Numbered from the stretch's first letter, positions 1 to 7,182 are shown. The stretch: 7,729 nucleotides of DNA from Bacteroidota bacterium (GCA_013203545.1 JABMQA010000624.1:1-7729); one strand, 5' to 3'. The notes: a model not told the origin generated them from the sequence alone. Program-made: numbers and translations.

Positions 1-2172
1 GAAAAGGCGTTTGTTAACATTCCATTCAAATTGATTTAAATTCCTGGTACCGGATGAATCAACCACATACGGATCCCATGAACTCCCATATGAGATATTT
101 ATTTTTTTAAAAAGAATGGTGTTGCCGCTAAGGGTCAAAGGAGCCCAGTTCAGCGAATCCTTTGCTATATCGTAGGAGGTAGCAATTCTAAAATTATCGA
201 TCAGCTTCACTTTCTTCATCCCGGTAATGGTATCTTTTTTCGACCGCACCTTCATTTCCAGATTGTTGGAAAGCGAAAATCCAATACTTCCTGATTTGCC
301 ATCAGGCGGCCCCCCGTACAGCGAGCCCTCGAAAATGGAGTATCGCCCGGTATTCCCTTCCCCGTCATATTGATAATCGTGATAATACCCCCAGAAATCT
401 GATCCAAAATCGGGATTATAACTAAACGAAACGCTTGGTGTAATTACATGCCGGATGGCAACCACCGGTCCTTTTTTAAACTGGTACATACCATAAAGCA
501 TTGTTCTGAGCGTAGCAGAAAATGAAAAATCCCTGGCTGCAACAAATCCCTGAACCGTATCGGTTTTTACATACCCCACCACCGTATCGGTTTCGGTAAT
601 CAAGCTGTCGTTAATCCATGACTTACGGATGGAGTAAGGATACCATTTTTCATTGTAATTGATTGAGTTGGTAAGAGTGAAATGCTTCAAAACCTTAAAC
701 GATGTACTAATTGGGATGGCGTGTTTGGCCCCATACCTGAAGCCTTCTTCCCAACCGGGTTTAAACAAAAGGGAATCTTTGGTACTGATACGGTTCTCAG
801 CACTCGCGCTATATTTCAGGTTGATATTTTCATACCATCTGAGCTTACCCACCTGTTTCTTTCTTCTAAGCGGAAAAAATTGTTTCGTACTGAATGTCAT
901 ACTTGGTAATGTAATATTCACCGACCGGTCGATGGTATTTTGCTGGTGTGATGCGTTAAGGGTAAGGAAAAGGTTTTTGTTCCAGTCTGTCTGGTAGGCA
1001 ATGCTGGATTGGAATGTATTTGAGAGATAGGCCTGGGTGCTTGTAAGGTTGAACTGGTTGAAATTGGCACTAACGATATTTACACTGGCCGAAAACCTGC
1101 TGTTAGGCCTGGCTTTGGCATCCTGGGCATGCGACCACCGGATGGAGAAGTCCGTGTTCACAGTACGATCGGGGGAGTCCCTGTCGCCAGAAATATTTTT
1201 TGCATAACTGAAATCAAAATTTCCATTGAACCGGTATCTTTTGGAATATCGAAAGGTTGGCCGCAGCGACCAACTGCCGCTTGAGTAAATATCACCGGTA
1301 ACGGTAAGATCCATATAATCGTTGATGCCAAAATAATAACCACCTCCTTCAAGAAAGAAACCCCGGTTTGCCGATTCGCCAAATGATGGAATAATAATGC
1401 CTGAACGCTGGCCGGTTTTATTTGGAAACAGGCCGAACGGAATAAGCAAGGGTACAGGCACCCCTTCGATGACCATCCAGGCAGGCCCTGATACAATTTT
1501 ATTATCGGGTATCACCTGTGCCTTATTATAGCGGAATTCAAAATGGGGGTGTTTGAGGTCGCAGGTGGTATATTTCCCGTTTTTAATGTTAATACGGTCA
1601 TCGGGCATTTTCTTGATCTTTTCCCCATGGAGATAACCTTCGCCATCCTTTGTGATTACACTTTTGATGAGCCCTTGCTTGCTTTCAAAGTTATAGGTTA
1701 TTTGTTCCGATTCAAAATCCTGGCCGGCATCAGAGAACAAGGGATTTCCGATTACCTTGCCCGTAGTGTCGGGAAGGCCTTTGGCATAAACCTGGCTGGT
1801 GGCAAAGTCGATTTCGATGTATTGGGCCTTTAGTTTAATGCTTCCATATTCGATGGACGCATCACCGTACAGATAAACCTTTTGGTTTTTGATGTCGAAC
1901 CTGATGGAGTCTTTCGAATTGTATTTTACGTTGTCATCCAATCCCAAGCTGCCGGAGGGTTTATCAAGTGTGTCGGATAAATTTTTTATTCCCGGTATGG
2001 TATCCTTTGAAATTAACGAATCAACTTCCATAAAAGGATGTGGGTACCGGGTTGTATCTACAGATAGTGTATCGGGGTGTTGTGCAAAAACAACATTACC
2101 GGATAAAGAGAGACAAATGATAAGGATACCGTAAAAATAATTGAGTGATGGTTTGAGGTTCCTGGTGGCCAT
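1..2172 (-). CDS. lptD: LPS assembly outer-membrane protein LptD (partial, C-terminus off the left edge)
   Basis: The minus strand is open without a stop from 2172 to base 1, giving 724 residues with no frameshift. LptD is the outer-membrane beta-barrel that, with LptE, inserts lipopolysaccharide into the outer leaflet. Seen in the sequence: a signal peptide (residues 1-30, hydrophobic core YGILIICLSL, cleavage likely after VVFA before QHPD); a Ser/Thr/Asp-rich linker to about residue 80; an OstA/LptA-like beta-jellyroll region (about 85-230: VYLYGDASIEYG, KAQYIEID, ITYNFESKQG); the LptD-type YTTCD motif with Cys204; then PLLIPFGLFPNKTGQRSGIIIP and many alternating aromatic/polar strands typical of the barrel. 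Bacteroidota homologues usually run to roughly 850-900 residues (from memory), so about 130-180 are probably missing. Start choice: ATG at 2172 gives the cleanest signal peptide; in-frame ATGs at 2181 and 2232 would add 3 or 20 residues, and an in-frame stop lies just beyond 2232. It is transcribed divergently from the amidase. The family call is firm; the start is less certain. Confidence 0.9.
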   Translation of the reverse strand, partial: MATRNLKPSLNYFYGILIICLSLSGNVVFAQHPDTLSVDTTRYPHPFMEVDSLISKDTIPGIKNLSDTLDKPSGSLGLDDNVKYNSKDSIRFDIKNQKVYLYGDASIEYGSIKLKAQYIEIDFATSQVYAKGLPDTTGKVIGNPLFSDAGQDFESEQITYNFESKQGLIKSVITKDGEGYLHGEKIKKMPDDRINIKNGKYTTCDLKHPHFEFRYNKAQVIPDNKIVSGPAWMVIEGVPVPLLIPFGLFPNKTGQRSGIIIPSFGESANRGFFLEGGGYYFGINDYMDLTVTGDIYSSGSWSLRPTFRYSKRYRFNGNFDFSYAKNISGDRDSPDRTVNTDFSIRWSHAQDAKARPNSRFSASVNIVSANFNQFNLTSTQAYLSNTFQSSIAYQTDWNKNLFLTLNASHQQNTIDRSVNITLPSMTFSTKQFFPLRRKKQVGKLRWYENINLKYSASAENRISTKDSLLFKPGWEEGFRYGAKHAIPISTSFKVLKHFTLTNSINYNEKWYPYSIRKSWINDSLITETDTVVGYVKTDTVQGFVAARDFSFSATLRTMLYGMYQFKKGPVVAIRHVITPSVSFSYNPDFGSDFWGYYHDYQYDGEGNTGRYSIFEGSLYGGPPDGKSGSIGFSLSNNLEMKVRSKKDTITGMKKVKLIDNFRIATSYDIAKDSLNWAPLTLSGNTILFKKINISYGSSWDPYVVDSSGTRNLNQFEWNVNKRLF

Positions 2173-2232
2173 ACCAACCATGTTCGCACCGAATATCAAA
2201 ATATTAATATTTACGAAGGTTTTTTTGACCAT

Positions 2233-2368
2233 TAGAATTTTCGCGCCGATATCTCGTTAATTATTTTTTATATGTATGCAAAGAAAATGAATTTGGACAT
2301 GCAATTTATCATAAGGTGTTATCAAATTCGATTAATTTTGTAAATCGCGAAATCAGTAATTCATTAAA
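2233..2368. other. Divergent intergenic region between lptD and the amidase gene
   Basis: This AT-rich stretch separates the two head-to-head genes and must carry promoters for both. On the minus strand, TTTCTTTGC (2286 down to 2278) differs at one base from the Bacteroidota -7 consensus TAnnTTTGC. A TTG (2304 down to 2302) lies 15 bases upstream of it, slightly closer than the usual -33 spacing, so this is a weak candidate for the lptD promoter. The plus-strand box is listed separately. I see no strong inverted repeat, riboswitch-like structure or small gene here. If lptD translation really begins at 2172, the gap extends to 2173. Confidence 0.5.
2333..2340 (+). promoter_or_regulatory. Candidate -7 promoter box for the amidase gene
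   Basis: TAATTTTG matches the Bacteroidota sigma-A -7 consensus TAnnTTTG exactly and sits 28 bases before the ATG at 2369, a normal leader length. I cannot see a good -33 TTTG at the expected 17-23 base spacing; the closest GT-rich segment is GGTGTT at 2315-2320, which is too near. In AT-rich DNA an 8-base match with four fixed T/G positions can occur by chance, so confidence is modest. Confidence 0.4.
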
Positions 2369-3547
2369 ATGCAAACTAAGATAAGTAAAAAGCCAATTAC
2401 AAAGAAATTACGATTGATGAAACGTTTGATCCCCTGTTTTCTTATCTATATAATAATTTCGATATTTTTTGTTCCGGTTTTTGCACAAAACGGTCAACTC
2501 AACCATAAGATTGACAAAATAGTGCTTGATCCGGGGCACGGAGGAAACGATCCTGGGGCATCAGGAAAAACGGCCAAAGAAAAAAATATTACTTTATCTA
2601 TTGCATTAATGGCCGGCGAACTGATTGAACAATACCTCACCGATGTCACCGTAATTTATACCCGGAAAGATGACAGGTTTGTGGAATTGCACAAACGCGC
2701 ACAGGTGGCTAACGAAAGCGGAGCCGATTTGTTTATCTCCATTCACTGCAATTCAAATGTATCGTCAAGGCCATTTGGATCCGAAACTTACGTGATGGGT
2801 TTACACAAAACAGATGAAAATCTGGAGGTTGCCAAAACTGAGAACGCAGCCATATTGATGGAGGCAAACTATCAACAGGAGTATGAAGGGTTTAATCCAA
2901 ATTTTGATGAAGATTACATCATGTTAAGCATGTTTCAAAGCGCACACATCGAGCAAAGCCTCGAACTGGCATTGGCTACGCAGGAGAAACTGAAGGTAGT
3001 TTCAAATTTATACGACAGGGGGGTTCGACAGGCCGGTTTTGTGGTCTTGTATCTTACAACAATGCCGGGAATACTTGTGGAGACTGGCTTTTTAAGTAAT
3101 CCGGCCGAGGAGAAGTTTTTATTAAATACCAAAAACCAGCGGAAGATTGCCCAGGCTATATACCAGGCCATTCATGATTTCAAGATCAATTATGAAGAAG
3201 GATTTCTAACCCTGGCAACACCGGAAATACCACCCGGAACAGAATATCAGGAGAAAATAGCTGAACCGATATTCAGAATTGGGTTTGGGTCGTTTGCTGA
3301 ACCTCAACCTATTGATCATCGCCTTTTCAAGGGAATGACGGATGTATATTGTTATTACCAGGATGATAACAAGTATCATTACGCTTTCGGGAAATTCTCA
3401 GCCCTGGAGGATGCAGTAAAGTATTTTCTGTATTGTGTTGAGGAGCGTAAAATCAAGCGAAAGTTTCTAAAAAATGCAGTTATCTTCGAGTTTGAGGAAG
3501 AAAAAATAATTTCGGCATTAAAAGCTAAACGTTATTTGGAAAAATAA
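2369..3547 (+). CDS. Exported zinc-dependent N-acetylmuramoyl-L-alanine amidase (Amidase_3) with SPOR-like C-terminus
   Basis: This 392-residue enzyme is predicted to cleave the amide bond between MurNAc and L-alanine of peptidoglycan in the periplasm, as AmiA/B/C do at division or turnover. Residues 17-40 form a signal peptide (MKRLIPCFLIYIIISIFF, cut after VFA before Q40). The Amidase_3 domain spans about 49-272: DPGHGG supplies zinc ligand His57, AKEKN supplies Glu71, SIHCN supplies His126, and GILVETGFLSN supplies catalytic Glu238. The insertion at about 143-200 (NFDEDYIMLSMFQSAHIEQSLELA) fits the helical regulatory segment that covers the active site in AmiB/AmiC-type enzymes (inference). 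Residues 300-375 (FRIGFGSFAEP, KYHYAFGKFSALEDAVKYF, AVIFEFEE) look like a divergent SPOR fold, which in other proteins binds septal denuded glycan. The ATG at 2417 (Met17) gives a textbook signal peptide, so the true start may be there rather than 2369. The mlaD-like gene follows after 31 bases, suggesting an operon. Confidence 0.92.
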   Translation: MQTKISKKPITKKLRLMKRLIPCFLIYIIISIFFVPVFAQNGQLNHKIDKIVLDPGHGGNDPGASGKTAKEKNITLSIALMAGELIEQYLTDVTVIYTRKDDRFVELHKRAQVANESGADLFISIHCNSNVSSRPFGSETYVMGLHKTDENLEVAKTENAAILMEANYQQEYEGFNPNFDEDYIMLSMFQSAHIEQSLELALATQEKLKVVSNLYDRGVRQAGFVVLYLTTMPGILVETGFLSNPAEEKFLLNTKNQRKIAQAIYQAIHDFKINYEEGFLTLATPEIPPGTEYQEKIAEPIFRIGFGSFAEPQPIDHRLFKGMTDVYCYYQDDNKYHYAFGKFSALEDAVKYFLYCVEERKIKRKFLKNAVIFEFEEEKIISALKAKRYLEK

Positions 3548-3549
3548 TT

Positions 3550-3557
3550 TAGATTTG
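3550..3557 (+). promoter_or_regulatory. Possible internal -7 box before the MlaD-family gene
   Basis: TAGATTTG fits TAnnTTTG exactly and lies 22 bases before the GTG start at 3579, directly after the amidase stop. The TTTG at 3535-3538 is only 11 bases upstream, too close to be a normal -33 box. It may allow expression of the MlaD-family gene independent of the amidase, or may be a chance match in AT-rich DNA. Confidence 0.25.
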
Positions 3558-3578
3558 TAAAAATAAAAATTCAATATT

Positions 3579-4523
3579 GTGAAGATTTCACGTGAATTAA
3601 AGGTTGGGTTTATTTTTGTTGCTGCAGTTGCTGTTTTCATCTGGGGTTTCAACTTTTTAAAAGGAACCGACCTTCTATCCGGAAAGCGGGTACTTTACGC
3701 TGTATATGAAAAAGTTGACGGTTTGCAAAAGGCCAATAATGTAATGATTAACGGCTTAAAAATCGGACAGGTCAGTGATTTGCGTTTTATCCCGGGTACC
3801 TCAAAAATTCTGGCTGAATTTTACATTAAGAGTTCCATCGAAATTCCGATAGACTCCGAAGCAAAAATTTATAGTACTGATTTGCTTGGCGGTAAGGCAG
3901 TTGAGATTATCATGGGTGCATCAACAAACTATGTGGTCAGTGAAGATACCCTTACATCTTCGATGGAGAGCAGTTTACGGGACCAGGTGAATGAGCAGGT
4001 GGAGCCATTAAAGCGCAAGGCAATTGCCCTGATGAGATCGGTTGATTCGGTAATGACGGTGATCCAATCTATTTTTAATGAAAATACCAGGCACAACCTT
4101 ACCTCCACCGTTGAAAATATCAGGAACACATTGCGAAATCTTGAAAATGCCTCTTCAAACATTGACACCATCATTGGGGATGAAAAAAATAAGATTAATA
4201 AGATCATGAGTAACCTCGAATCCATTACCAGGAATCTTGAAAATAACAATGAAAATATTAATGTAATTTTATCCAATTTTGCTGCTCTGAGCGATTCACT
4301 TGCAAGTGCTGAAATTCCCCAAACCTTTCGCGATGCCAAACTGGCAATTAATAACCTTAAGGAACTTTCCGATAAAATTAATCGTGGTGAAGGGACCATT
4401 GGAAAGCTATTTACCAACGACAGCCTTTACTTTCATCTGGAAAAATCGACTTCTGAGCTTAACAAGCTACTCGAAGATATCCGCTTGAACCCCAAAAGGT
4501 ATGTTAAGTTTTCGTTGTTCTAA
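3579..4523 (+). CDS. MlaD/MCE-family lipid transport protein, inner-membrane anchored, GTG start
   Basis: The 314-residue protein belongs to the MCE (mammalian cell entry)/MlaD family, substrate-binding components of ABC systems that move phospholipid between inner and outer membranes. A single N-terminal membrane helix (residues about 9-28, VGFIFVAAVAVFIWGFNFL) is followed by the MCE domain (about 35-113), with VDGLQKANNVMINGLKIGQV, the beta-rich core and DLLGGKAVEIIMG. Residues about 130-265 form a long Asn/Ser-rich helical or coiled-coil tail with heptad-like repeats (NIRNTLRNLENASSNID, IMSNLESITRNLENNNENI), which in MCE proteins can form a tunnel or needle through the periplasm. The end carries GEGTIGKLFTNDSLYFHLE and DIRLNPKRYVKFSLF, recurrent at the C-terminus of Bacteroidota MlaD proteins as I recall. 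Translation starts at GTG (KISRELKVG follows), as no ATG precedes the membrane helix. No MlaE permease or MlaF ATPase lies in the window, so its partners are elsewhere. A role in outer-membrane lipid asymmetry is inferred from the family and the lptD/amidase neighbours. Confidence 0.88.
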   Translation: MKISRELKVGFIFVAAVAVFIWGFNFLKGTDLLSGKRVLYAVYEKVDGLQKANNVMINGLKIGQVSDLRFIPGTSKILAEFYIKSSIEIPIDSEAKIYSTDLLGGKAVEIIMGASTNYVVSEDTLTSSMESSLRDQVNEQVEPLKRKAIALMRSVDSVMTVIQSIFNENTRHNLTSTVENIRNTLRNLENASSNIDTIIGDEKNKINKIMSNLESITRNLENNNENINVILSNFAALSDSLASAEIPQTFRDAKLAINNLKELSDKINRGEGTIGKLFTNDSLYFHLEKSTSELNKLLEDIRLNPKRYVKFSLF

Positions 4524-4530
4524 GAAGCTA

Positions 4531-4550
4531 TCAATTCTAATGTGAATTGA
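4531..4550 (+). terminator. Weak hairpin just after the MlaD-family gene
   Basis: Seven-base perfect arms TCAATTC (4531-4537) and GAATTGA (4544-4550) flank a six-base loop, starting 7 bases after the stop codon. The stem is AT-rich and followed only by ACATTTTG rather than a clean T run, so it would be a weak intrinsic terminator at best. Its position between a two-gene unit and a separately promoted gene is what favours the call. Confidence 0.3.
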
Positions 4551-4607
4551 ACATTTTGTGGAATTTGGTAGTTGAGTATAGTAATTATTTCAGATTGACC
4601 TTACCAC

Positions 4608-4623
4608 TTTAAACCGGTTTAAA
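4608..4623. repeat. Perfect 16-base palindrome, possible operator
   Basis: TTTAAACCGGTTTAAA is its own reverse complement across all 16 bases and stands in an otherwise unstructured AT-rich gap. Its centre is about 83 bases before the nuclease ATG and about 50 bases before the candidate -7 box at 4664. That position would suit a dimeric regulator acting upstream of the promoter. No T run follows, so it is unlikely to be a terminator. The binding role is inference. Confidence 0.4.
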
Positions 4624-4663
4624 AATAACTTTTCGTAAAATCAGATTTTTATTTAAATTTTTA

Positions 4664-4671
4664 TACTTTCG
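4664..4671 (+). promoter_or_regulatory. Candidate -7 box for the bifunctional nuclease gene
   Basis: TACTTTCG departs at one base from TAnnTTTG and sits 27 bases before the ATG at 4699. No clear -33 TTG is visible 17-23 bases upstream. The preceding gap of 175 bases and the hairpin after the previous gene support a fresh transcription start in this area, though this exact box is uncertain. Confidence 0.35.
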
Positions 4672-4698
4672 TGTTTTCAATAAAACCTTTGGAGATTA

Positions 4699-5295
4699 AT
4701 GGAGAAGATAAGACTGGAAATACTTGGAATGTCGTACAGCCAATCGCAAAGCGGTGCATATGCATTGATTCTTGGTGAAATTGGGGGGAAACGAAGATTG
4801 CCTATAATAATTGGAGGGTTTGAAGCACAAGCTATTGCCATCGAACTGGAAAAAATGAAGCCTGCCAGGCCCCTGACACACGACTTACTTAAGCGGGTTG
4901 CCGATGCCTTTAACATAACAGTTCATGAGGTGATCATCAATAAATTTTTTGAAGGTGTTTTTTATGCCCAACTGATCTGTTTCGACGGCAAACAAACCAT
5001 TGAGATCGATTCAAGAACCTCTGACGCAGTTGCACTTGCCATACGTTTTAAGTGCCCGATTTATACCTATGAAAGCATTATGTCATCTGCAGGGGTTGTG
5101 GTTCAGGAAGATAAGGATAAGGGGACAGAAGACGATCAGGAATGGTTTAGCCCTGAAGATGAAGGGGAGAATGTATTTACCGAGTCTTCCGATGAGGAAT
5201 TGGAGCAGTTAATTCAGAAGGCAGTTGAAAACGAGGAATATGAAAAAGCATCAAAAATCAGGGATGAAATTAACCGGCGCAAAAAATCAAAATAA
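4699..5295 (+). CDS. Bifunctional nuclease family protein (DUF151) with C-terminal UVR motif
   Basis: The 198-residue cytoplasmic protein has two parts. Residues 1-128 are a DUF151/bifunctional nuclease domain (LEILGMSYSQSQSGAYALILGE, KRRLPIIIGGFEAQAIAIELEKMKPARPLTHDLL, SRTSDAVALAIRFKCPIYTYE). This family takes its name from proteins reported to have both RNase and DNase activity. A Glu/Asp-rich linker (about 136-163) leads to a UvrB/UvrC-type UVR motif (about 164-196: DEELEQLIQKAVENEEYEKASKIRDEINRRKK), a helical hairpin used for protein contacts in nucleotide excision repair and Clp-associated proteins. The pairing is, as I recall, common in Bacteroidota. GGAGA at 4691-4695 is a recognisable ribosome site, 3 bases before the ATG, which is unusual among the genes here and supports this start. 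The nucleoside transporter begins 56 bases downstream on the same strand and may be cotranscribed. Physiological substrate is not evident from sequence. Confidence 0.9.
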   Translation: MEKIRLEILGMSYSQSQSGAYALILGEIGGKRRLPIIIGGFEAQAIAIELEKMKPARPLTHDLLKRVADAFNITVHEVIINKFFEGVFYAQLICFDGKQTIEIDSRTSDAVALAIRFKCPIYTYESIMSSAGVVVQEDKDKGTEDDQEWFSPEDEGENVFTESSDEELEQLIQKAVENEEYEKASKIRDEINRRKKSK

Positions 5296-5351
5296 ATATA
5301 AATTTTCCTTCCTAATCTGTTCACAAAATTTTCCAAATATAAACACGAGAA

Positions 5352-7181
5352 ATGAAGAAAATTTTTACCCTTACCGGGATTATAATACTTTTATTTAGCC
5401 TGACCCTGCAATCTCAAACTGAAGATGCCCGAATTAAAAAAATTGCTAAAAACTGGAAGGTAACTTCCATTACCGATAGTTCCGGAAAACAAAATATCCT
5501 GGTGCACCATCAGGATCATTTAAGCCTGATCGGGGAACTCCGTTCGTTTGAGCATGAATTACAAGCAGAAAATATTTTACTTACCGGCGATTGGAAACTC
5601 GAAGGCGATAACCTGATCTTGTCATCCGATCTTCAACCCAAAGCGGAAAGTATTGATTCGATCGCCTACCATGTGGTTGAAAATACACCTATTGTTATCT
5701 TCTATAAGGACGGAGAGGAAATGACCCGTTTAACTGAGGATCGATTGCTGTCGAAAAGGGATACGGATGTTTTCAAAATCATTAAGGTTTCCAAAGATAC
5801 CCTCGTATTGGAGGGGAACGGCCATAGATACACCTATGTCGGCGAGGAACCGGATATCTCCTCCATTGTACAACGAACAGGCGGCGCCTTTTCACTGATA
5901 ACTGTTTTACGGGGCATCCTTGGTATATTTGTCCTGGTTTTTATTACATGGCTATTTAGTTCCAACCGAAGGGCTGTATCCTGGAAAGTTGTTGCAACCG
6001 GGCTGTCCATTCAAATTGCCATCGCACTGGGAATTTTATACATTCCTTTTGTAGAAAAGTTTTTTGAATTGGCCGGAGGTATTTTCGTAGTGATACTCGA
6101 TTTCACAAAAATAGGCAGCACATTTCTTTTTAATGATTTGATGATGGTAGAGCGGGTAGGCTACATTTTTGCATTGCAAATTCTCCCTACCATTATTTTC
6201 TTTTCGGCACTAACGAGTGTGCTATTTTACCTTGGTGTAATACAAAAGGTGGTTTGGGTCCTGGCCTGGCTGATGACCAAAGCATTGAAAATATCGGGTG
6301 CGGAAAGCCTGTCGGTGGCCGGAAACATTTTCCTCGGACAAACGGAGTCACCGCTGATGATTAAAGCCTATTTGCCAAAAATGACGGATTCTGAAATGCT
6401 ACTGGTGATGATCGGTGGTATGGCCACTGTTGCCGGTGGTGTACTGGCTGCTTATATTAGTTTTCTCGGCGGCGAGGATCCCTTGCAACGTCTGATATTT
6501 GCCAAGCACCTGCTTACAGCCTCCGTTATGGCGGCACCGGGTGCTATCGTAATTTCAAAGATACTAATGCCTCAAACCGGGAAGATCGATATGAAAGTTG
6601 AGGTAAAACAGGAGAAAATTGGCCGGAATTTTTTGGATGCACTTTCCAATGGAACCACCGAAGGGTTAAAACTTGCGGCCAATGTGGGCGCCATGCTCCT
6701 GGTGTTCTTTGCATTGATTGCAATGTTTAACTACATTTTGTTAAAAATCGGTGTATGGACCAATCTCAATCAAACCGTTGCTGATATCACAAATGGTCAA
6801 TACAATGAAATTTCGTTACAATTTATATTGGGCTATACATTCGCACCACTGATGTGGGCAATAGGAGTCAATACACACGATATTACACTTGTGGGGCAAT
6901 TGTTGGGTGAAAAACTAATTGCCAGCGAATTTGTTGGCTATACCAGCCTGGCCACACTGAAGGAAGCGGGTGCATTTTTCGAACAGAAGTCTGTGATCAT
7001 GTCAACATATATGCTGTGTGGTTTTGCCAACTTTGCCTCCATCGGAATTCAGATCGGGGGTATTGGCGGACTGGCGCCAAATAAAAGATGGTTCCTATCG
7101 AAATACGGATTTAAAGCCTTGCTTGGTGGTACCATTGCCTCCCTGCTGTCGGCCACAATTATAGGTGCGATTATAGGATAG
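5352..7181 (+). CDS. nupC: CNT-family (NupC-type) nucleoside transporter with N-terminal lipocalin-like periplasmic domain
   Basis: This 609-residue protein is much longer than the usual 400-residue bacterial CNT symporter because of an N-terminal extension. Residues 1-22 are a signal peptide or first membrane helix (MKKIFTLTGIIILLFSLTLQSQ). Residues 25-168 are a soluble beta-rich region (KNWKVTSITDSSGK, LTGDWKLEGDNLIL, VFKIIKVSKDTLVLEG) like small lipocalin-type domains. From about 183 the concentrative nucleoside transporter begins: membrane helices about 183-203 and 212-232, the gate-like segment about 268-296, and then the hallmark GNIFLGQTESPLM (Asn325, Gln330, Thr331, Glu332) and MIGGMATVAGGVLAAY. 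The C-terminal half has NGTTEGLKLAANVGAM, LLGEKLIASEFVGY (Glu526) and CGFANFASIGIQIGGIG (Asn560, Ser563). By analogy with the Vibrio cholerae CNT structure, Gln330/Thr331/Glu332 would contact the base and Glu526/Asn560/Ser563 the ribose, so transport is probably intact and sodium-coupled. The usual NEFVAY reads SEFVGY here. The start is fixed by the signal peptide. Confidence 0.92.
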   Translation: MKKIFTLTGIIILLFSLTLQSQTEDARIKKIAKNWKVTSITDSSGKQNILVHHQDHLSLIGELRSFEHELQAENILLTGDWKLEGDNLILSSDLQPKAESIDSIAYHVVENTPIVIFYKDGEEMTRLTEDRLLSKRDTDVFKIIKVSKDTLVLEGNGHRYTYVGEEPDISSIVQRTGGAFSLITVLRGILGIFVLVFITWLFSSNRRAVSWKVVATGLSIQIAIALGILYIPFVEKFFELAGGIFVVILDFTKIGSTFLFNDLMMVERVGYIFALQILPTIIFFSALTSVLFYLGVIQKVVWVLAWLMTKALKISGAESLSVAGNIFLGQTESPLMIKAYLPKMTDSEMLLVMIGGMATVAGGVLAAYISFLGGEDPLQRLIFAKHLLTASVMAAPGAIVISKILMPQTGKIDMKVEVKQEKIGRNFLDALSNGTTEGLKLAANVGAMLLVFFALIAMFNYILLKIGVWTNLNQTVADITNGQYNEISLQFILGYTFAPLMWAIGVNTHDITLVGQLLGEKLIASEFVGYTSLATLKEAGAFFEQKSVIMSTYMLCGFANFASIGIQIGGIGGLAPNKRWFLSKYGFKALLGGTIASLLSATIIGAIIG

Positions 7182-7182
7182 A

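Noticed and set aside
1158..1496. Open frame of 112 codons on the minus strand
   Set aside because: It lies inside lptD on the same strand in another frame; the lptD frame has continuous barrel-type sequence and the shadow frame has no recognisable domain.
659..2134. Several plus-strand open frames of 75-112 codons
   Set aside because: All are antisense to lptD, with low-complexity or unpatterned translations and no ribosome site or family resemblance.
3929..4417. 162-codon minus-strand open frame opposite the MlaD-family gene
   Set aside because: Its Ser/Leu-rich translation is the expected mirror of the Asn/Glu-rich coiled-coil tail; no domain is visible.
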